This document shows positions 33,701 through 44,730 of a DNA stretch of 64,000 nucleotides, in pieces; the stretch's first letter is position 1, and the number at the start of each line of letters is the position of its first letter. The stretch is from Hyposmocoma kahamanoa. Taxonomy: Eukaryota > Arthropoda > Insecta > Lepidoptera > Cosmopterigidae. The notes beneath the pieces were generated by a model. It saw only the letters and a list, made by a program, of their open reading frames with translations. It was not told the origin of the DNA and did not search any database. The stretch is from assembly GCF_003589595.1 (NCBI RefSeq), contig NW_020654810.1:18281246-18345245 (forward strand), read 5' to 3'. Made by a program: the position numbers and the translations under genes.

Positions 33701-36700
33701 ACATACTTAGATAATTTAAAGTCGATAGCAACAGAATACACTAAGAAATACTATAGGAATTTAATTAATTATTTTTAATTTTTAGTTAATTTTCTTTTGA
33801 AAGAATCAATATTATCGCTAAATATATCTATCATCTGCGACAGATCCTCCCAGTACATAAGTTTCTAACTCCTAAAGGTTTCTAACTCATAAGACCGCAA
33901 CTCCTTGACTTCCTGAAATAATACTAAATATTTAGAATAGATTACAATTCATTTATTACAACGCTACAACACAAAAATATACAGAAAGAAATAAAAAAAG
34001 ACAAAGTAAAAGTAAAAAAATAAAATAATAAAAAACAACGAAGCAAACAATCCAATTTTAAACATTCAAGTCAAAGTCGAACTCAAAGTTAAATAGTTAT
34101 TTATTCCATAAGTAAAATTTTTACACTTAAAAACGTCATTTTTTAAGCTACTGCATACCATTTAAGTTTATTTGACAAGAGCAATCCCTAGACTTTCTTG
34201 CTCGTTCTTCTCAGTGGATTATGAGAGTTTAATCAATGTGACGATTTCAAGTGTAATTTGCTTACCTATGAAATAAATTTTACCTGAAAATAATTTCAGG
34301 TTAGTTTTTTGTACTTAATTTTGGTGATAATTTTTTATATAAAATTCTTTTTATATAAACACTTTTAGAATATCACCATGAAGTATTATTTAATATTCGA
34401 GTGTGGCAACCTGAAATATTCTTTGATATTTCACGATGTTACATTCATTAGTAGTTAATTAATAAAAATTGTCACTAAAATTGAGTACAAAAAACTTACC
34501 TGAAAATTATTTGAGTTTGACACCGTTTTTATTGTAAGCAGGTAGAGCTCTTTGTGAAAGAGTTGATCTAGGGTAGTATTGCCATCTTACCTATATGTGC
34601 CGCCAAGCAGTAATGTCAGCACTACCGTTCCGGCGTGTTCCGGTTTTGAAGGGTAAGCGCGCTGTTGAAATTACAGGCACATGGGTCTTGTCAACTTATG
34701 TCTCAGGGTGACAGGCGCAGTGGCAATGCCCCTCAGATCTTTGCGATTTAAATTGTAGAGTTGAATTTAAATCTGACGTGAGCAGAGCGTGGCTTTATAT
34801 AAGTTCTATTTAGTTGTGATAGTTACGTTTAGGGTACGAAGGCACGGTAATCAAACACGGCAGTCGAGCTTAGACTGGTTTATTCCTCACTGTTACCGGG
34901 CCCCCAACCGGGGCCCCCAACTGGGGCCCAACCGGGCCCCCAACAGGCCCCCAGGCGGGCTCCCAACCGACCCCCCAGGCGGGCCCCAACCGACTCCCCA
35001 GGCGGGCCCCAGTCGGGCCCCGGGCGGGCCTCCAACTGTCCCCACATCCGGCCCCCAACGTACCCCCCAATAGGTGCCAAACCGGCACCCCAACCGGATC
35101 CCAACCGGCCCCCCGTTCGGGCTTCCCAACCGGCCCCCAACCGTACCCCAACCGGCCCCCCAGCCGGGCCAACAACTGGCCCCCCAACGGGCCTGCCGAC
35201 CGGCCCCCTAACGGGCCTTCCGACCGGCCCCCCGACCGGCGCCCCGACCGGCCCCCCAACCGGCCGGAATTGATTTTAATTGCAATTAAAATAAATTCAA
35301 TTGAAATCAATTGCAATTAAAATCAATTGCAAATGATTTCAATTGAATTGATTTTTTAATCTGATTGAATTATTGATTGAAATTTAATTCATTAACGCCC
35401 AACACTGTCTAACTCTAACTTTCTGTCCTTTAAACAAAGGCTTTAAATCTCTCGATCCTTTATCATAGTAATGTTTTTGTTGTTGCTGACGAATTTGTAA
35501 TTTATAACAAATATTTTGTTTTACATTGATAACAAAGTAGGTGTGCATGGAAGTATACTACGTAAGTTCCTATTGTATAACAATTCTGCCGGTGAAGCTA
35601 TCTCATTACTTATTGGAGTATTCAAATATTCTAAGATTGCTAAATCAAAATCCGTCTGATCATATGACGTCTTTCTTAACATATTTTTTATGGTTTGTAC
35701 CGGTCGCTCCACCTGACCTGATTGAGGATACCTCGGAGATGACGTTACACGTTGAAACTTCCATTGCAGAGCGAATTCATAAAAACTATTCGAAGAAATT
35801 TGTGGGCCATTGTCAGATATTACCAATTCTAGAGTCCCTAGTCTACTAAAAATACCTTTCAAGTTTTTAATGCCATTTTGTGACGTTATTGATTGCAATT
35901 TTGATATCTCAATAAATTTGCTAAAATAATCTACTATTATCGAATAACAGTGTTGTCCGAAATGAAAAACATCTACACCCACTTTACACCAGGCTCTGTT
36001 AGGTATTTCATGCGGTATTAGCGACTCCTTTGTATTTTGTCTTTTGTACGTCATGCACGCCTGACACTGTGATAAGAAATCCTGCAAACTGTGAATTCAT
36101 GTTGGGCCAAAACTTTATTTCGCGAGCTCTGAGTTTGCATTTTTCGATGCCGAAATGCCCAATATCAATGTTTTTTATCATTTCATATCGCATGCACTCT
36201 ATTCCCCTTCCAGACAATGCCAAAATTAACCATCAACTCATCCTTGCTATCCCAATAACACTTTAATCTATCACTCACTTTACGCTTTTCTGTCGGCCAT
36301 CCACGTTTTATCACTTTCACCAATTCTTGCAGTTCATCATAATTTTTTGTGCATTTTTGAATTGCAATGAAATGCGAATCAGTCAATGGATTGACCGCAG
36401 TAAGAACACATACTTGCGCCTGCGCTTCGAGATGATCTCGGGGCTATGACGGTGCGCACATGTTAGGCGCGACCGCGCGCGACAGAGTGTCCGCATTATA
36501 TAAATGTTTACCTGGTTTGTACACAACTTTGAAAGAATAGGGTTGTAACACAGGTGGTGACCCTACATCAACAACAATAAATTCCAAAAAATATGTATTC
36601 TTTTTGAATGACACCTTTAAATAACATTTGCCTATAACTGGAATACCACTACCTGAATAACGTAATTTCATTGATGTACTTTTAAGATCTCGCTCTGATA

Positions 36701-39700
36701 GGTTAATTCTATATAAAATGTTTTTCGGTAAAACATTTACATCGGCTCCAGTGTCCAATTTGAAATTAATTATTCCATTATTTATTTTCAACTCTGCTAA
36801 CCAATCGCCTTTTGAACTATTAATGTGGTGTATTACCTGATCGGTGGAATCCTCCTCCACTGCATAAACTCGACTCCCCTACACATTCTCGCGAAATGGT
36901 TCATGCGATTACACTTCATACACTTCTGCCCATAACCAGGGCACTCGTACCTTCTATGCATTTTTCCAGTTACCACATACATTTTCTGACACACTTTGTC
37001 CTTGATTTCGGCGATGTAAAAATGTACCCGAACGGTTTTGAAACAAGTGTCGACCCGAACAAGACGACGACGTTGTATGACTCACGCGCACTGCGCGTGA
37101 ACCGCTCGTTTGCCGGTGCCGCGACGCCGGTGATCTGCGATGTCCTTGCGACATGGATGCGCGCTCGTTTGTATAACGACAATTAATTAAATGCAGATCA
37201 CAATTATCCGAACTTCGTGCAACTTCGTATACAGGAAGACTATGATCTTCAGATTTAATATTCAAAGCTTGCATACGTGACAATTCAGCTAACCTGCATA
37301 TATCCAAAGCTTTTGTTAGTTTTATGTCAGGTTCTGGTTCATGTTAACCCACATCTTGTACTCCACATATCAGTCTACTGCATACCAGGTCATCTCGCAG
37401 ATCCTTAAACTCACATTTTGACGCTATTTTATTTAGTTCAAACTCGTACGTCGTACCGCTCCACGGATTCCAATTCTAGCTGATTTCTTTTGGAAAATCT
37501 TTGTCGTTCAACCGCCAAATTTTTCTTCGGTACAAAAAAATCATCAAATCTTTCCAATAATTGTTTCACACTAGTAAAGGTTCGATCACGTACAACAATA
37601 TGTTAATTTGCACTTTATTACTTTTTCCCGAAAGTTCACATGCTTCGTAGTAAATGTCAAAAGATTTTTTCCACTTCTCCCATTCCGTACTTAAATTCCC
37701 AGAGGTGATGTTTGTTAAATTGTTTTCAAAATTGAACGGTTGCGGCGGTTGCAGCATTTATTCCATGCTGGAATTTTTTACTTTGATCGGCTGTGCCATG
37801 TTATGTTACGTATAGGGGACAAGGGCACGGTAATCAAAACTTAGACTGGTTTATTCCTCACTGTTTGGTCTACCCACAACATGCAATACATTCAAATATG
37901 AGACAAGTTGAACTATTTTAATGAATTTTCACTGTAGTTTGTTTTCCTTTTAAACTTTAAGTGTAAGACTGACCAATGCATTTTTAAATTTAGCTGTCTT
38001 CTTACCATGTCTTTCTCCCCACAGTCCCGAACTGAAACCAGTAGAGAAGGAAGTAGAAGTAGTGCTCCGGTTTCCCGAGACCGAACCTCTCTCGCCGCCC
38101 ATCCTACAGTTGAACGAAGTTGGTTTCTACTACTCTAAAGATAAGATCATCTTTTCAAAAGTTAATCTCGGCGCGACACTCGAATCCAGGATATGCATCG
38201 TAAGTATAACCTACATTGATACGTTTTAATACCGTCTATATACATTCGTACAATGTAGATGACGTCACTCAAATGATACGTGCGTACCACATGTATACCA
38301 TTTGAGTGATGCGACAGATTCGTTTTAGAATCGCTACTTTATGATGAATATAATAATCACTAAAAAAACCGACCTCAGAAGTACGTCGAATTACATATAA
38401 TTACCAAGTTTTATTGAAATCGGTTACCGGAAAGTGTGCAAACCCGGATTCATCCCCTAGTTTGCCATTATACGGGACTTGACCCTGGAGATAATAAAAA
38501 TCGATTCTCACAACTCAAACTATATTGAGAGAGAAAAACGCCTTGAATTGGAGAATAGCAAAATCAGCCATTAAAATAATTGCTCCTTATAATAAAATTT
38601 AGGCGCTATTTATAAAAACGAATCTTCATGCGTGAACAGCCAACCTTAGAGGTAGATGATTTTTTTTTTAAATTAAATGCGCCCACTATGGAGGTACCCT
38701 CTTTCAAACAAAAAAAATCATGAAAATCGGTTCACAAATACCGGAGTTATCGCGTAACATACATACAAAAAAAAACATACAGTCGAATCGAGAACCACCT
38801 CCTTTTTTTTGAAGTCGGTTAATAACTTATTATAATAACTATCCTTCCTTTCCTAATTTCCTTCCTTCCTTTCTCAATACGTATCCTTTATCAGTATGTG
38901 TTTTGATTGAAAATTAAAACAAAAAGAACAAACTTTATGGAATATTTTTATAACGTTTTCTAAGGCCTTAAGAATTATCATCCCTTTGTTTCCTAAATGG
39001 ATCAGAATCAAGAACTGTATCGCATCAAGTGAACATCGCTAATCGTAAAATTTGACCAAAAACATGACGAAGCGGCCGAATATTCATAGTCTCCTAAAGA
39101 CGGACCACAAGTGTACCTCACCAAGTAAAAGCCGCAATGTATTACGAATTACGCGGTATACACTCGTTTGCATATTTGTTTTCTCAAAATTCATTAAATA
39201 TGAAAGTAATTGATTTTAAAATAAATTGTGCATATTCTGATTACAAAATTACTTAATAACTGTAGAAGGAAACGTCCCTGTTTACTTATCTTCTCACAGA
39301 TGTGGTGTTTTTGCAGTTTGTAATGGCATAATTTAGGCATTTTTCGCGTTTTCGATTGATGTTTCACTACGATAACTGTCTAAGCGTTTATAACTTACAT
39401 TGGGCACGCGAAGTAGGTACACTTAGGGCGTCTATTTAGAGCGGCAGACGTTTATCAGTATTTTAAGCCTGATGAATTAGATCAGTGTTTCCCCCACATT
39501 GTTCTACCATGGCCCGGTAATTTCCATACTGCTTACTCATGACCCGCTCAAAACTTTTAAACCCAATCTGGTTACATTAACTAAAATAATACATATTTTT
39601 TGTTAGTAAAAACGTTTTACTAGTATTATTTCGGTATGAGGTATGAGTTGCTGCTTATTCTTTACTAAAGAATCCAAGTTCGCGGAAAATGACGAACGTT

Positions 39701-42700
39701 TTGTCCTGAGATCTGGTTCCACTTCAACAAGGCGCGAGTGTCACGACATGGTATTTTATTTTGATGGCCCGGTACCGGTTCGCGACCCACCAAGTGGGAA
39801 ACGCGGAATTAGATGCTTTGGAAACGGGCCACTAATTTAGAAGGCCATCGATTTCATTTAATCGAATCCGCGATTCTGGTATAAAAATATCAATAAGTAC
39901 CTACTGCATTGGAGAAAGATTATTTCAGTATAGCACGAGAATACTCTAATGAACACCTTAATTTTTTTAAATTATTTTTACAACCTGTAAGGTACAACTA
40001 AAATATTAATGTGACAACCCTATACTCCGAGTGACGTGTAATTATTGACACGCCGAACAGGCAGAAAGGGCACTATTTGTCTTATTACAATATTATGATC
40101 AAAGTATGTTTGTATGGTGCGCGCTCGCGGGACTGTTCTCTCAAAAATTCCTTTTTTTAACGGTGAAATGTGCAACCACATTTTAGCTGGTTTTGTATTT
40201 GTACATTTAGTCACAAGGGCGTGCACACATGGAACTAATAATTTAAGTCACTAATTTAAACGTGGTGGATAGTTATCTATGGCAATATGTACTAACAATA
40301 TCTCCTAAGAAAATGTTAATTTCGTTCTTAATTGAGCTTATTTTATTCCTTAAAAAATGACTAGACAATTACAAACATTGTATTTTAAAGTATCACGATC
40401 TTACCCAGCTATCAAAATCTCAGATAAAGAACCAAAGCTGTTGACTTTTTAGAGTAGCTGACAAATAATTTTCTCTTACTTTCGAGGTGGGAGACAACGG
40501 AGCGGGCAAAACGACGTTACTAAAAATAATAATGGGCATCCTGTCGCCCACCAGCGGCATCCGCAGCGTACACCGAGGTCTCAAGTTCGGCTACTTCTCG
40601 CAGCACCACGTCGATCAGCTCGAGATGAACGTTAATTCTGTTGAACTGCTTCAGAAAAGTTATCCAGGTTAACATCACTATACCTAATTATAAAATTAAT
40701 CATTCATTCTTTAACAATTTTTCATCACGATCCCCTATTCCCGTCTGCAATCACTGGTAGTAGATGCTACATTTTAGTTATGCCTGCCACTATTGACCGC
40801 AGACACAATTAAATTTGGTTCTAATCGAATAAAATTAATCATTTTATAGTAACTGAACATACGTGAAACGGCTTCACATACAAAGTCAAAGATCATTTAT
40901 TTCATAGGTAAAATAAATTTAAACACTGTAACACTGGTGGCAGATAGAACTAAATTTTATAGTTATTCAAGGATTAATGACGTAGTGTAACCGGTTGTTT
41001 CGGAAAAAATATTTTACATTTATAAAATATTGTAATAAATCTGTGTTTTGGTCAGTGTTTTTCTACAGTATGCAACACTAGATATAAAAATCCTAGCACA
41101 AATAGTTGCAATATGTCTGTAATCTGCTTTACAATTGAATTTGTCTATTTGAATCATGTACAATTGTTTACAGGAAAAACAGTAGAAGAATACAGAAGAC
41201 AACTTGGCAGTTTCGGAGTAAGCGGTGACCTTGCGTTACAAACGATAGCAAGCCTTTCCGGAGGTCAGAAATCCCGAGTGGCCTTCGCCAGGATGTGCAT
41301 GGGCAACCCTAACTTCCTAGTACTCGACGAACCTACCAATCACTTGGATATTGAGACAATTGAAGCGTTAGGAAAGGGCATTAGCAAGTATACGGTGAGA
41401 TTTGAAAGTATTTTTATATTTTTTACTTAATACTTTTTCTATACCCATTATAATACGATGGACGTCACGCCCTCTTGACCACTTGATTGAAGCTTTTTAA
41501 GTGGTGGAATATTTTAAATAAAATGAATTCATTTTCAAAGTACCTCTTGGTTCACTTGCACCTGTAACGTTGGTGTAGTCCGACCTATACAGTAACTAGA
41601 TAGCTACATTATCTACCGATATTGTACCAGTACAGAATGAACATCTATATGGAATATATTACACCACGTTATTAAAATAACTATTTATGAAAAACCAATC
41701 AAATTTATATGAGAAGTTAAGTTTTTTTTTTCGTAAATTCGTACCCTTCGTGGTTTGATTGCACTAATAACTTCAAGTCATACGAAATATTTAAACAAAT
41801 TACGTATACTTATGTGAAATTTTATAACTCCTATTTAATATATTTCCTATTTAACATAAAAAAGTTACCGACTAATTTTTTCCGTAGAATCTTTATACAT
41901 TTCTCCAGAAAAGTTGTTATTTTGTAGATATGGGCATTATTGTATTTTTATTATGGTATTATTGCAGCAAGGGTGCAAACTTGCAATTTTTTTTGCTAAA
42001 GTTTGTTAAATCACTAGTTAAAAGTGGTCGACAAATTCTGTTTTTTATGATACCTAGTAAGCGGCACACCCACAGAACAATAAATACAGTAGAAGTGCTT
42101 AGTTTGCGTGTCACGTGTGCCAACAGTACGCGTAGTTCCACATACTTAAGCTCAGTCTGCCATTTCCGCTTTATATTGGTCGTGTCAATGGTCTCGCGCA
42201 AAACCTTGAAATCGTAGAAAAATATCCTATTTTGCTACTTTGAAGTGCAAAAATGATAGTCAAACTTGTAATATTTATCTATGGTGCTGTTTCATATCAT
42301 AGTTAAGTCTTATTTAATTTCATTTTAATAAATTTTCAATTGTCTGTTTATCGTAATATTTTTTTTTGGTGCAAGAAACAAAAGTAAACCTTATACCGCA
42401 GTATGGTCGCTTCTTTTTTGGAGAATTAAGTGAACATCTCGAATTCGTCGTCGTTCAGCTATTAGCCGCTAGATGGCAGTACTTTGATTGAAATTTTAAT
42501 AGAAAATCAAAACGTCGTAACTTGCAATATAGGTATTGAATTTTTAACGATATGCGAATAGGGTAAAATTTAAATTAATAGTTCATAGATATAATAATAA
42601 TTTATAATAATAATAATTTAGATAGAATAATTTAAATTAATTATTAATAGTACATAGTTCGTTATTTATTTTTTAAACTACGACCAATAATTATCAAGAC

Positions 42701-43234
42701 TTGACAGTGTTTCAAATTATGAATGTGTGAGTTTTGGGGACTGCGGTTCTGATAATCTTCGGGACTTAAGGCACTTCCATTGCTTTTTTCTTCCGTGGGC
42801 ACGCTTGTCCATAACAGTTGCAGCGCTTCTTAGAGTTTTAAATCACAAAGATCTGAAGAGCGTTGCAACTGCGCCCGTCACCTTGATACATTATTGACAA
42901 TGCCTATGTGCCTGTAATTTCACCAGCACGCTTACCCTTCAAAACCGGAACGCATTAAGCTCATATTACTGCTTGATGGCAGAAATAGGAAGATGGCAGT
43001 ACCTCCTTAGACGAACTTTTTCACAAGGAGTTCTACTGCTACTAGATTACTCTTATTGATTAATCACTTTAATTCCAGGGCGGTGTAATCTTAGTATCTC
43101 ACGACGAGCGCTTAATACGCATGGTGTGCAAAGAGCTGTGGGTATGCGGCAACGAATCCGTGGCCAGCATAGAGGGTGGTTTCGACGAGTACCGAAAGAT
43201 CGTCGAACGAGAATTAGAACAGCAGAATAAGTAA
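27786..43234 (+). CDS. ABC-F family ATPase ABCF3
   Basis: Soluble twin-ATPase ABC protein without membrane segments; family members act at ribosomes and in antiviral or growth pathways. Exons: 27786-27858, 28051-28156, 28660-28825, 29425-29639, 29771-30034, 30762-30962, 31579-31761, 33279-33452, 38025-38199, 40487-40667, 41174-41394 and 43079-43234. All phases agree, giving 704 aa against about 709 in human ABCF3. Domain 1: Walker [10 protein letters not shown] (about 207-215), signature FSGGW (about 325), Walker [10 protein letters not shown] (about 345-353), H-loop SHDR. The charged inter-domain linker is in exons 8-9. Domain 2: Walker [10 protein letters not shown] (about 521-529), signature LSGGQ (about 607), Walker [13 protein letters not shown] (about 627-638), H-loop SHDE. 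The N-terminal acidic region ([20 protein letters not shown]) is ABCF3-like and excludes ABCF1/2. Catalytic motifs look intact. Confidence 0.96.
28310..28465 (+). repeat. tRNA-derived SINE, family A, copy 2 (5'-damaged)
   Basis: Keeps the body (GGCCTACATTTATTTCTCTT, TAGGTGTAATTTGTGGCTGT and GTGTGCGTTATTA) and a degraded head (GTAGCTAACGGTTATCATGC). The segment with box B has been lost, so the head runs directly into the body. It lies in ABCF3 intron 2. Confidence 0.7.
28851..29087. mobile_element. MITE with roughly 85-bp inverted ends in ABCF3 intron 3
   Basis: Left arm CAGACGCTTTCACAATG, AGTTCGCACGCAATCAGTTG and ACTCTTTGATCACAACTAGT; right arm is the inverse (AACTAGTTGCGATCAAAGAG; CTGGTTGCGAACTACGGTTG; AAAGTGTCTAG). 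The near-complete palindrome folds into one long hairpin with a loop of about 60 bp. Noncoding. Confidence 0.7.
30072..30330 (-). repeat. tRNA-derived SINE, family C
   Basis: On the minus strand: a tRNA-like head with GGGCGAGTGGCTTACACAC and a box B-like GGGTACGATCCCC, then a body with TTTATGGTACCATAGTTG, TTTCCGATTTCCATAACAC and AGCTTTAGTTACTTACTTTG. The 3' half of this body is familiar to me from lepidopteran SINEs. A short duplication (AGTCAGTGTGTAAGCCACTC, twice) sits at its 5' side. It lies in ABCF3 intron 5. Confidence 0.6.
30992..31268 (+). repeat. Interspersed repeat R1, copy 2
   Basis: Plus-strand copy: GAGTTCGTCCAGGGAAGTAC, GCCGCCAAGCACTAATGTAA, GGTGAAATTACAGGCACTCA, CGCAGTGGCAGTGCTCCTCA and CGACTTATTCGTCCCGTCAC, then TTAATATTATTA. 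It is near full length for this family and lies in ABCF3 intron 6. Confidence 0.7.
31968..32161. mobile_element. MITE with roughly 70-bp inverted ends in ABCF3 intron 7
   Basis: About 194 bp. Left arm ATATCGCGCCCCTCATGGAA, GGCATAAGTGGAATTACGTC and TTGCTCCATTAGATAC; right arm is the inverse (GTATCTAATGGAGCAATAAA; TTTGACGTATTTCCACTTAT; CATGCCAATGAGCGCGATAT). Nearly the whole element is stem. It is noncoding and looks little diverged between arms. Confidence 0.75.
32975..33125 (-). repeat. tRNA-like SINE fragment, family D
   Basis: On the minus strand: GCCTTGGTGGCCAACGATTT (box A-like) and GGGTTCGATGTC (box B-like), followed by a segment with a strong internal palindrome (ACTCTGGAGCTCTCCAGAGT) that ends near CCTGGTCTGAG. 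It lies in ABCF3 intron 7. Only one copy is visible, so the family assignment is weak. Confidence 0.45.
34548..34765 (+). repeat. Interspersed repeat R1, copy 3 (3'-truncated)
   Basis: Carries TGAAAGAGTTGATCTAGGGT, GCCGCCAAGCAGTAATGTCA, AATTACAGGCACATGGGTCT and AGTGGCAATGCCCCTCAGAT, then stops after TTTGCGATTTAAA. The last 60 bp of the family are missing. It lies in ABCF3 intron 8. Confidence 0.65.
34893..35266. repeat. C-rich minisatellite (G-rich on the minus strand)
   Basis: About 370 bp of irregular 13-20 bp units built on GGCCCCCCAACCG. It is extremely GC- and CpG-rich inside AT-rich DNA. The minus strand has many runs of four to six G, so quadruplex formation is plausible. Long open frames on the minus strand (34870-35316) result from this composition and are not credible genes. 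It lies between integrase and the 3' LTR remnant of the retroelement. Confidence 0.85.
35267..35400. repeat. AT-rich palindromic tract next to the C-rich array
   Basis: About 130 bp made of overlapping AATTGAAATCAATTG, AATTGCAATTAAAAT and similar words that read nearly the same on both strands. It directly abuts the C-rich array, giving an abrupt composition switch from almost all C/G to almost all A/T. Confidence 0.7.
35521..36386 (-). pseudogene. Retrotransposon integrase region (frames broken)
   Basis: The 36386-36183 and 36223-36008 frames cover the N-terminal region. The 36087-35521 frame carries the integrase core with the zinc-binding remnant [11 protein letters not shown], first Asp in VGVDVFHFG, second in ISDNGPQ and Glu in SGQVERPVQ. 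So the DD35E triad persists in one frame, but the upstream part is shifted relative to it. Similar to K02A2.6/Ty3-gypsy integrases. Confidence 0.75.
36444..36860 (-). pseudogene. Retropepsin joined in frame to the end of RNase H
   Basis: The 138-codon frame starts with a gag-pol protease whose active site is [11 protein letters not shown]. It then passes without a stop from the protease/RT linker ([10 protein letters not shown]) directly into the RNase H/integrase junction motif ([16 protein letters not shown]). The whole reverse transcriptase is missing at this point, so the join is an internal deletion. Confidence 0.75.
36880..37757 (-). pseudogene. Retrotransposon gag region (frames broken)
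   Basis: The N-terminal gag frame is 37757-37566 ([16 protein letters not shown], then [14 protein letters not shown]), typical of Ty3/gypsy capsid starts. A zinc knuckle of the C-x2-C-x4-H-x4-C type ([14 protein letters not shown]) is encoded near 36884-36930. Stops and frame changes lie between, so no intact gag remains. Confidence 0.65.
38362..38822. mobile_element. MITE-like repeat with AACCGACTTC ends, copy 2
   Basis: Begins AAAAAACCGACCTCAGAAGT and ends TTTTTTGAAGTCGGTTAATA, the inverted ends of this family. It is oriented opposite to the 8546 copy. The body has TCATCCCCTAGTTTGCCA, and GGTTCACAAATACCGGAGTT near the right end. It lies in ABCF3 intron 9. Confidence 0.7.
39475..39814. mobile_element. 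Non-autonomous hAT-type element with 8-bp target duplication
   Basis: Element 39483-39806 (324 bp) is flanked by an exact AATTAGAT duplication (39475-39482 and 39807-39814). Termini CAGTGTTTCCC (left) and GGGAAACGCGG (right) are inverted with two mismatches. An 8-bp duplication and CAGTG-type ends are hAT hallmarks. There is no transposase. It lies in ABCF3 intron 9. Confidence 0.75.
42795..43050 (-). repeat. Interspersed repeat R1, copy 4
   Basis: Minus-strand copy: GGGCACGCTTGTCCATAACA, ATGTGCCTGTAATTTCACCA, CATATTACTGCTTGATGGCA and AAGGAGTTCTACTGCTACTA. It ends only 28 bp before ABCF3 exon 12, close to the splice acceptor. Confidence 0.7.
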
Positions 43235-43787
43235 TATAGCCTTTTCTGTCGTTCCAACAAAGCTAAGAAAGGTCAGCTTAATTGAATTTTTCTGAAGAGT
43301 TTAATAGTGGGTGATTGGTAATTTTCATAATTTCCTTTGTACGACTAAGGAACATTGAAGCTATCAGCGCAAAAGGGTTGTTACTTCTTTCGTGGGTGTA
43401 CACCACATTTAATTTTTTCCTACAATAATACTTTAAATGACACCAAAGTGTTGTGTATATTTGGATGCTATTTACATGTATAAAAATATATATATTAGTC
43501 TTATATGATTAATGAGATAGCCTCAATTTATACAGTTCTTGATATAGTAAAGGTATACATTTTTACCAATCTCTTCTTATTATTAATAACTTCAAAAATT
43601 GCAGTTACGCTTTTTTTACTTCGGACGACAGGACAATATACCAATAGAGATATTTTTGAAATTCTTTAAGATCGCAGTGGCCTCCGAGGGTTATTCAACC
43701 CGTAATTTAAGCGCTGTCATTTCTTCCAATCAGAGCTCGCTAATTTGTCATATTGTCTATCTGGCAACAAAGTGTCTCTGGTATGAA

Positions 43788-43793
43788 AATAAA
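43788..43793 (+). promoter_or_regulatory. Candidate poly(A) signal of ABCF3
   Basis: AATAAA about 555 bp after the stop codon. Other A-rich hexamers follow further on. Assignment is by position only. Confidence 0.3.
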
Positions 43794-44274
43794 CTAAGAT
43801 TAGTACACCGTTAGTTCTAGAAATGCTCCCTTAACACCTTAGTTGTAAATCAAGGTACTAAACGTCCTTAGACAGAGAAGTATATAAATTAACGAAGTGG
43901 TCCTATTGGACCTAACTGCGGTGTGCACTATAGCGTCTTTTTATGTATAAAAAGCGCGATATTCCAGGCTAATCTCATTAGCACAGATTTGACAGCTTTC
44001 GTGAAGCATAATATTCCTAGTATTTATATTTAAATAGTAATTTCAGTTCACTAAGGTCTGAGAAAAATGCTCATCGCCTGCTGTTAAATCTGATGATTTA
44101 TTTCAATAAGAGAGCGATCTCTACGAAATTGCGATGTCTTCAAAATGTCCAGCTTTGCTGTAATGCCAATATTCTGATTCAATTCGCGAGTGTTTGGCAT
44201 AAGAGTTAGTTCGACCTGTTGGATATAAAGTAATTTTAAATATCATATTTTTACGGAACTTTCAAAATTCAAGA

Positions 44275-44385
44275 TCACGTCAACTTTGGACCGTTCTTAT
44301 CGTAAGCTGCATAGAGTTGAATTTATATCTTAATTGACACTTAAGATATAAATTCAACTCTACTAAAAGCTTGACGTGCTTTTGA
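44275..44385. repeat. Repeat R2 with AATTCAACTCTA palindrome
   Basis: Contains AAGATCACGTCAACTTTGGA, CGTTCTTATCGTAAGCTGCA and TAGAGTTGAATTTATATCTT, followed by the inverse ATATAAATTCAACTCTA. Related pieces occur at 10665-10710, 14733-14760, 50450-50530 and 57252-57335, so it is a dispersed short repeat of unknown class. Confidence 0.55.
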
Positions 44386-44564
44386 CTCTGTACCTGTGGA
44401 AATAGTTACTTCCTATTCTGGGTTTGTAGTGTACCTAACCTAGGAAAGGTTAGTACATATTTGTAATTTTTAAGTTTATTGAATGTCATGATGTTTTATT
44501 GGCCTGATAATAAATTATTTTTTTGTGAAATTACTCCACTATTTGTTATAATTATTAATACAAA

Positions 44565-44730
44565 GAAAACTCCTTCGATCCGGCTGGATTCGAAGCAGCG
44601 CCTTCAAGCATACCGTGGCAGACACTTTCCCAAGTGACCTACGGAACGCACCACCAGACCTTACGAATCTTTCTATGTGCTTGTTGCAGATCTTTGTTTT
44701 TGGTTTTTAACGACTTTTTTTGCCGAAACG
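44565..44730 (-). repeat. tRNA-derived SINE, family B, copy 2
   Basis: On the minus strand: AGGTCACTTGGGAAAGTG (box A-like) and GCTTCGAATCC (box B-like). It shares AGACCTTACGAATCTTTCTA and TTGCAGATCTTTGTTTTTGG with the copy at 4656-4830. Confidence 0.65.

Larger units (their letters stand above)
34822..37870 (-). mobile_element. Degraded Ty3/gypsy-like LTR retrotransposon, antisense in ABCF3 intron 8
   Basis: The order on the minus strand is gag start (37757 downward), zinc knuckle, aspartic protease, a remnant of the RNase H end, and integrase (to 35521). Short direct repeats at both sides (GGCACGGTAATCAAA and CTTAGACTGGTTTATTCCTC, at about 34839-34892 and 37823-37865) look like remnants of the two LTRs. 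The reverse transcriptase and most of RNase H are absent, and frames are broken in several places. It cannot be autonomous. No envelope gene is seen. Confidence 0.75.

Noticed and set aside
34870..35316. Long Gly/Pro/Trp-rich open frames on the minus strand
   Set aside because: They arise from the C-rich minisatellite, where stop codons cannot occur. Three overlapping frames are open at once and none has a recognisable domain.
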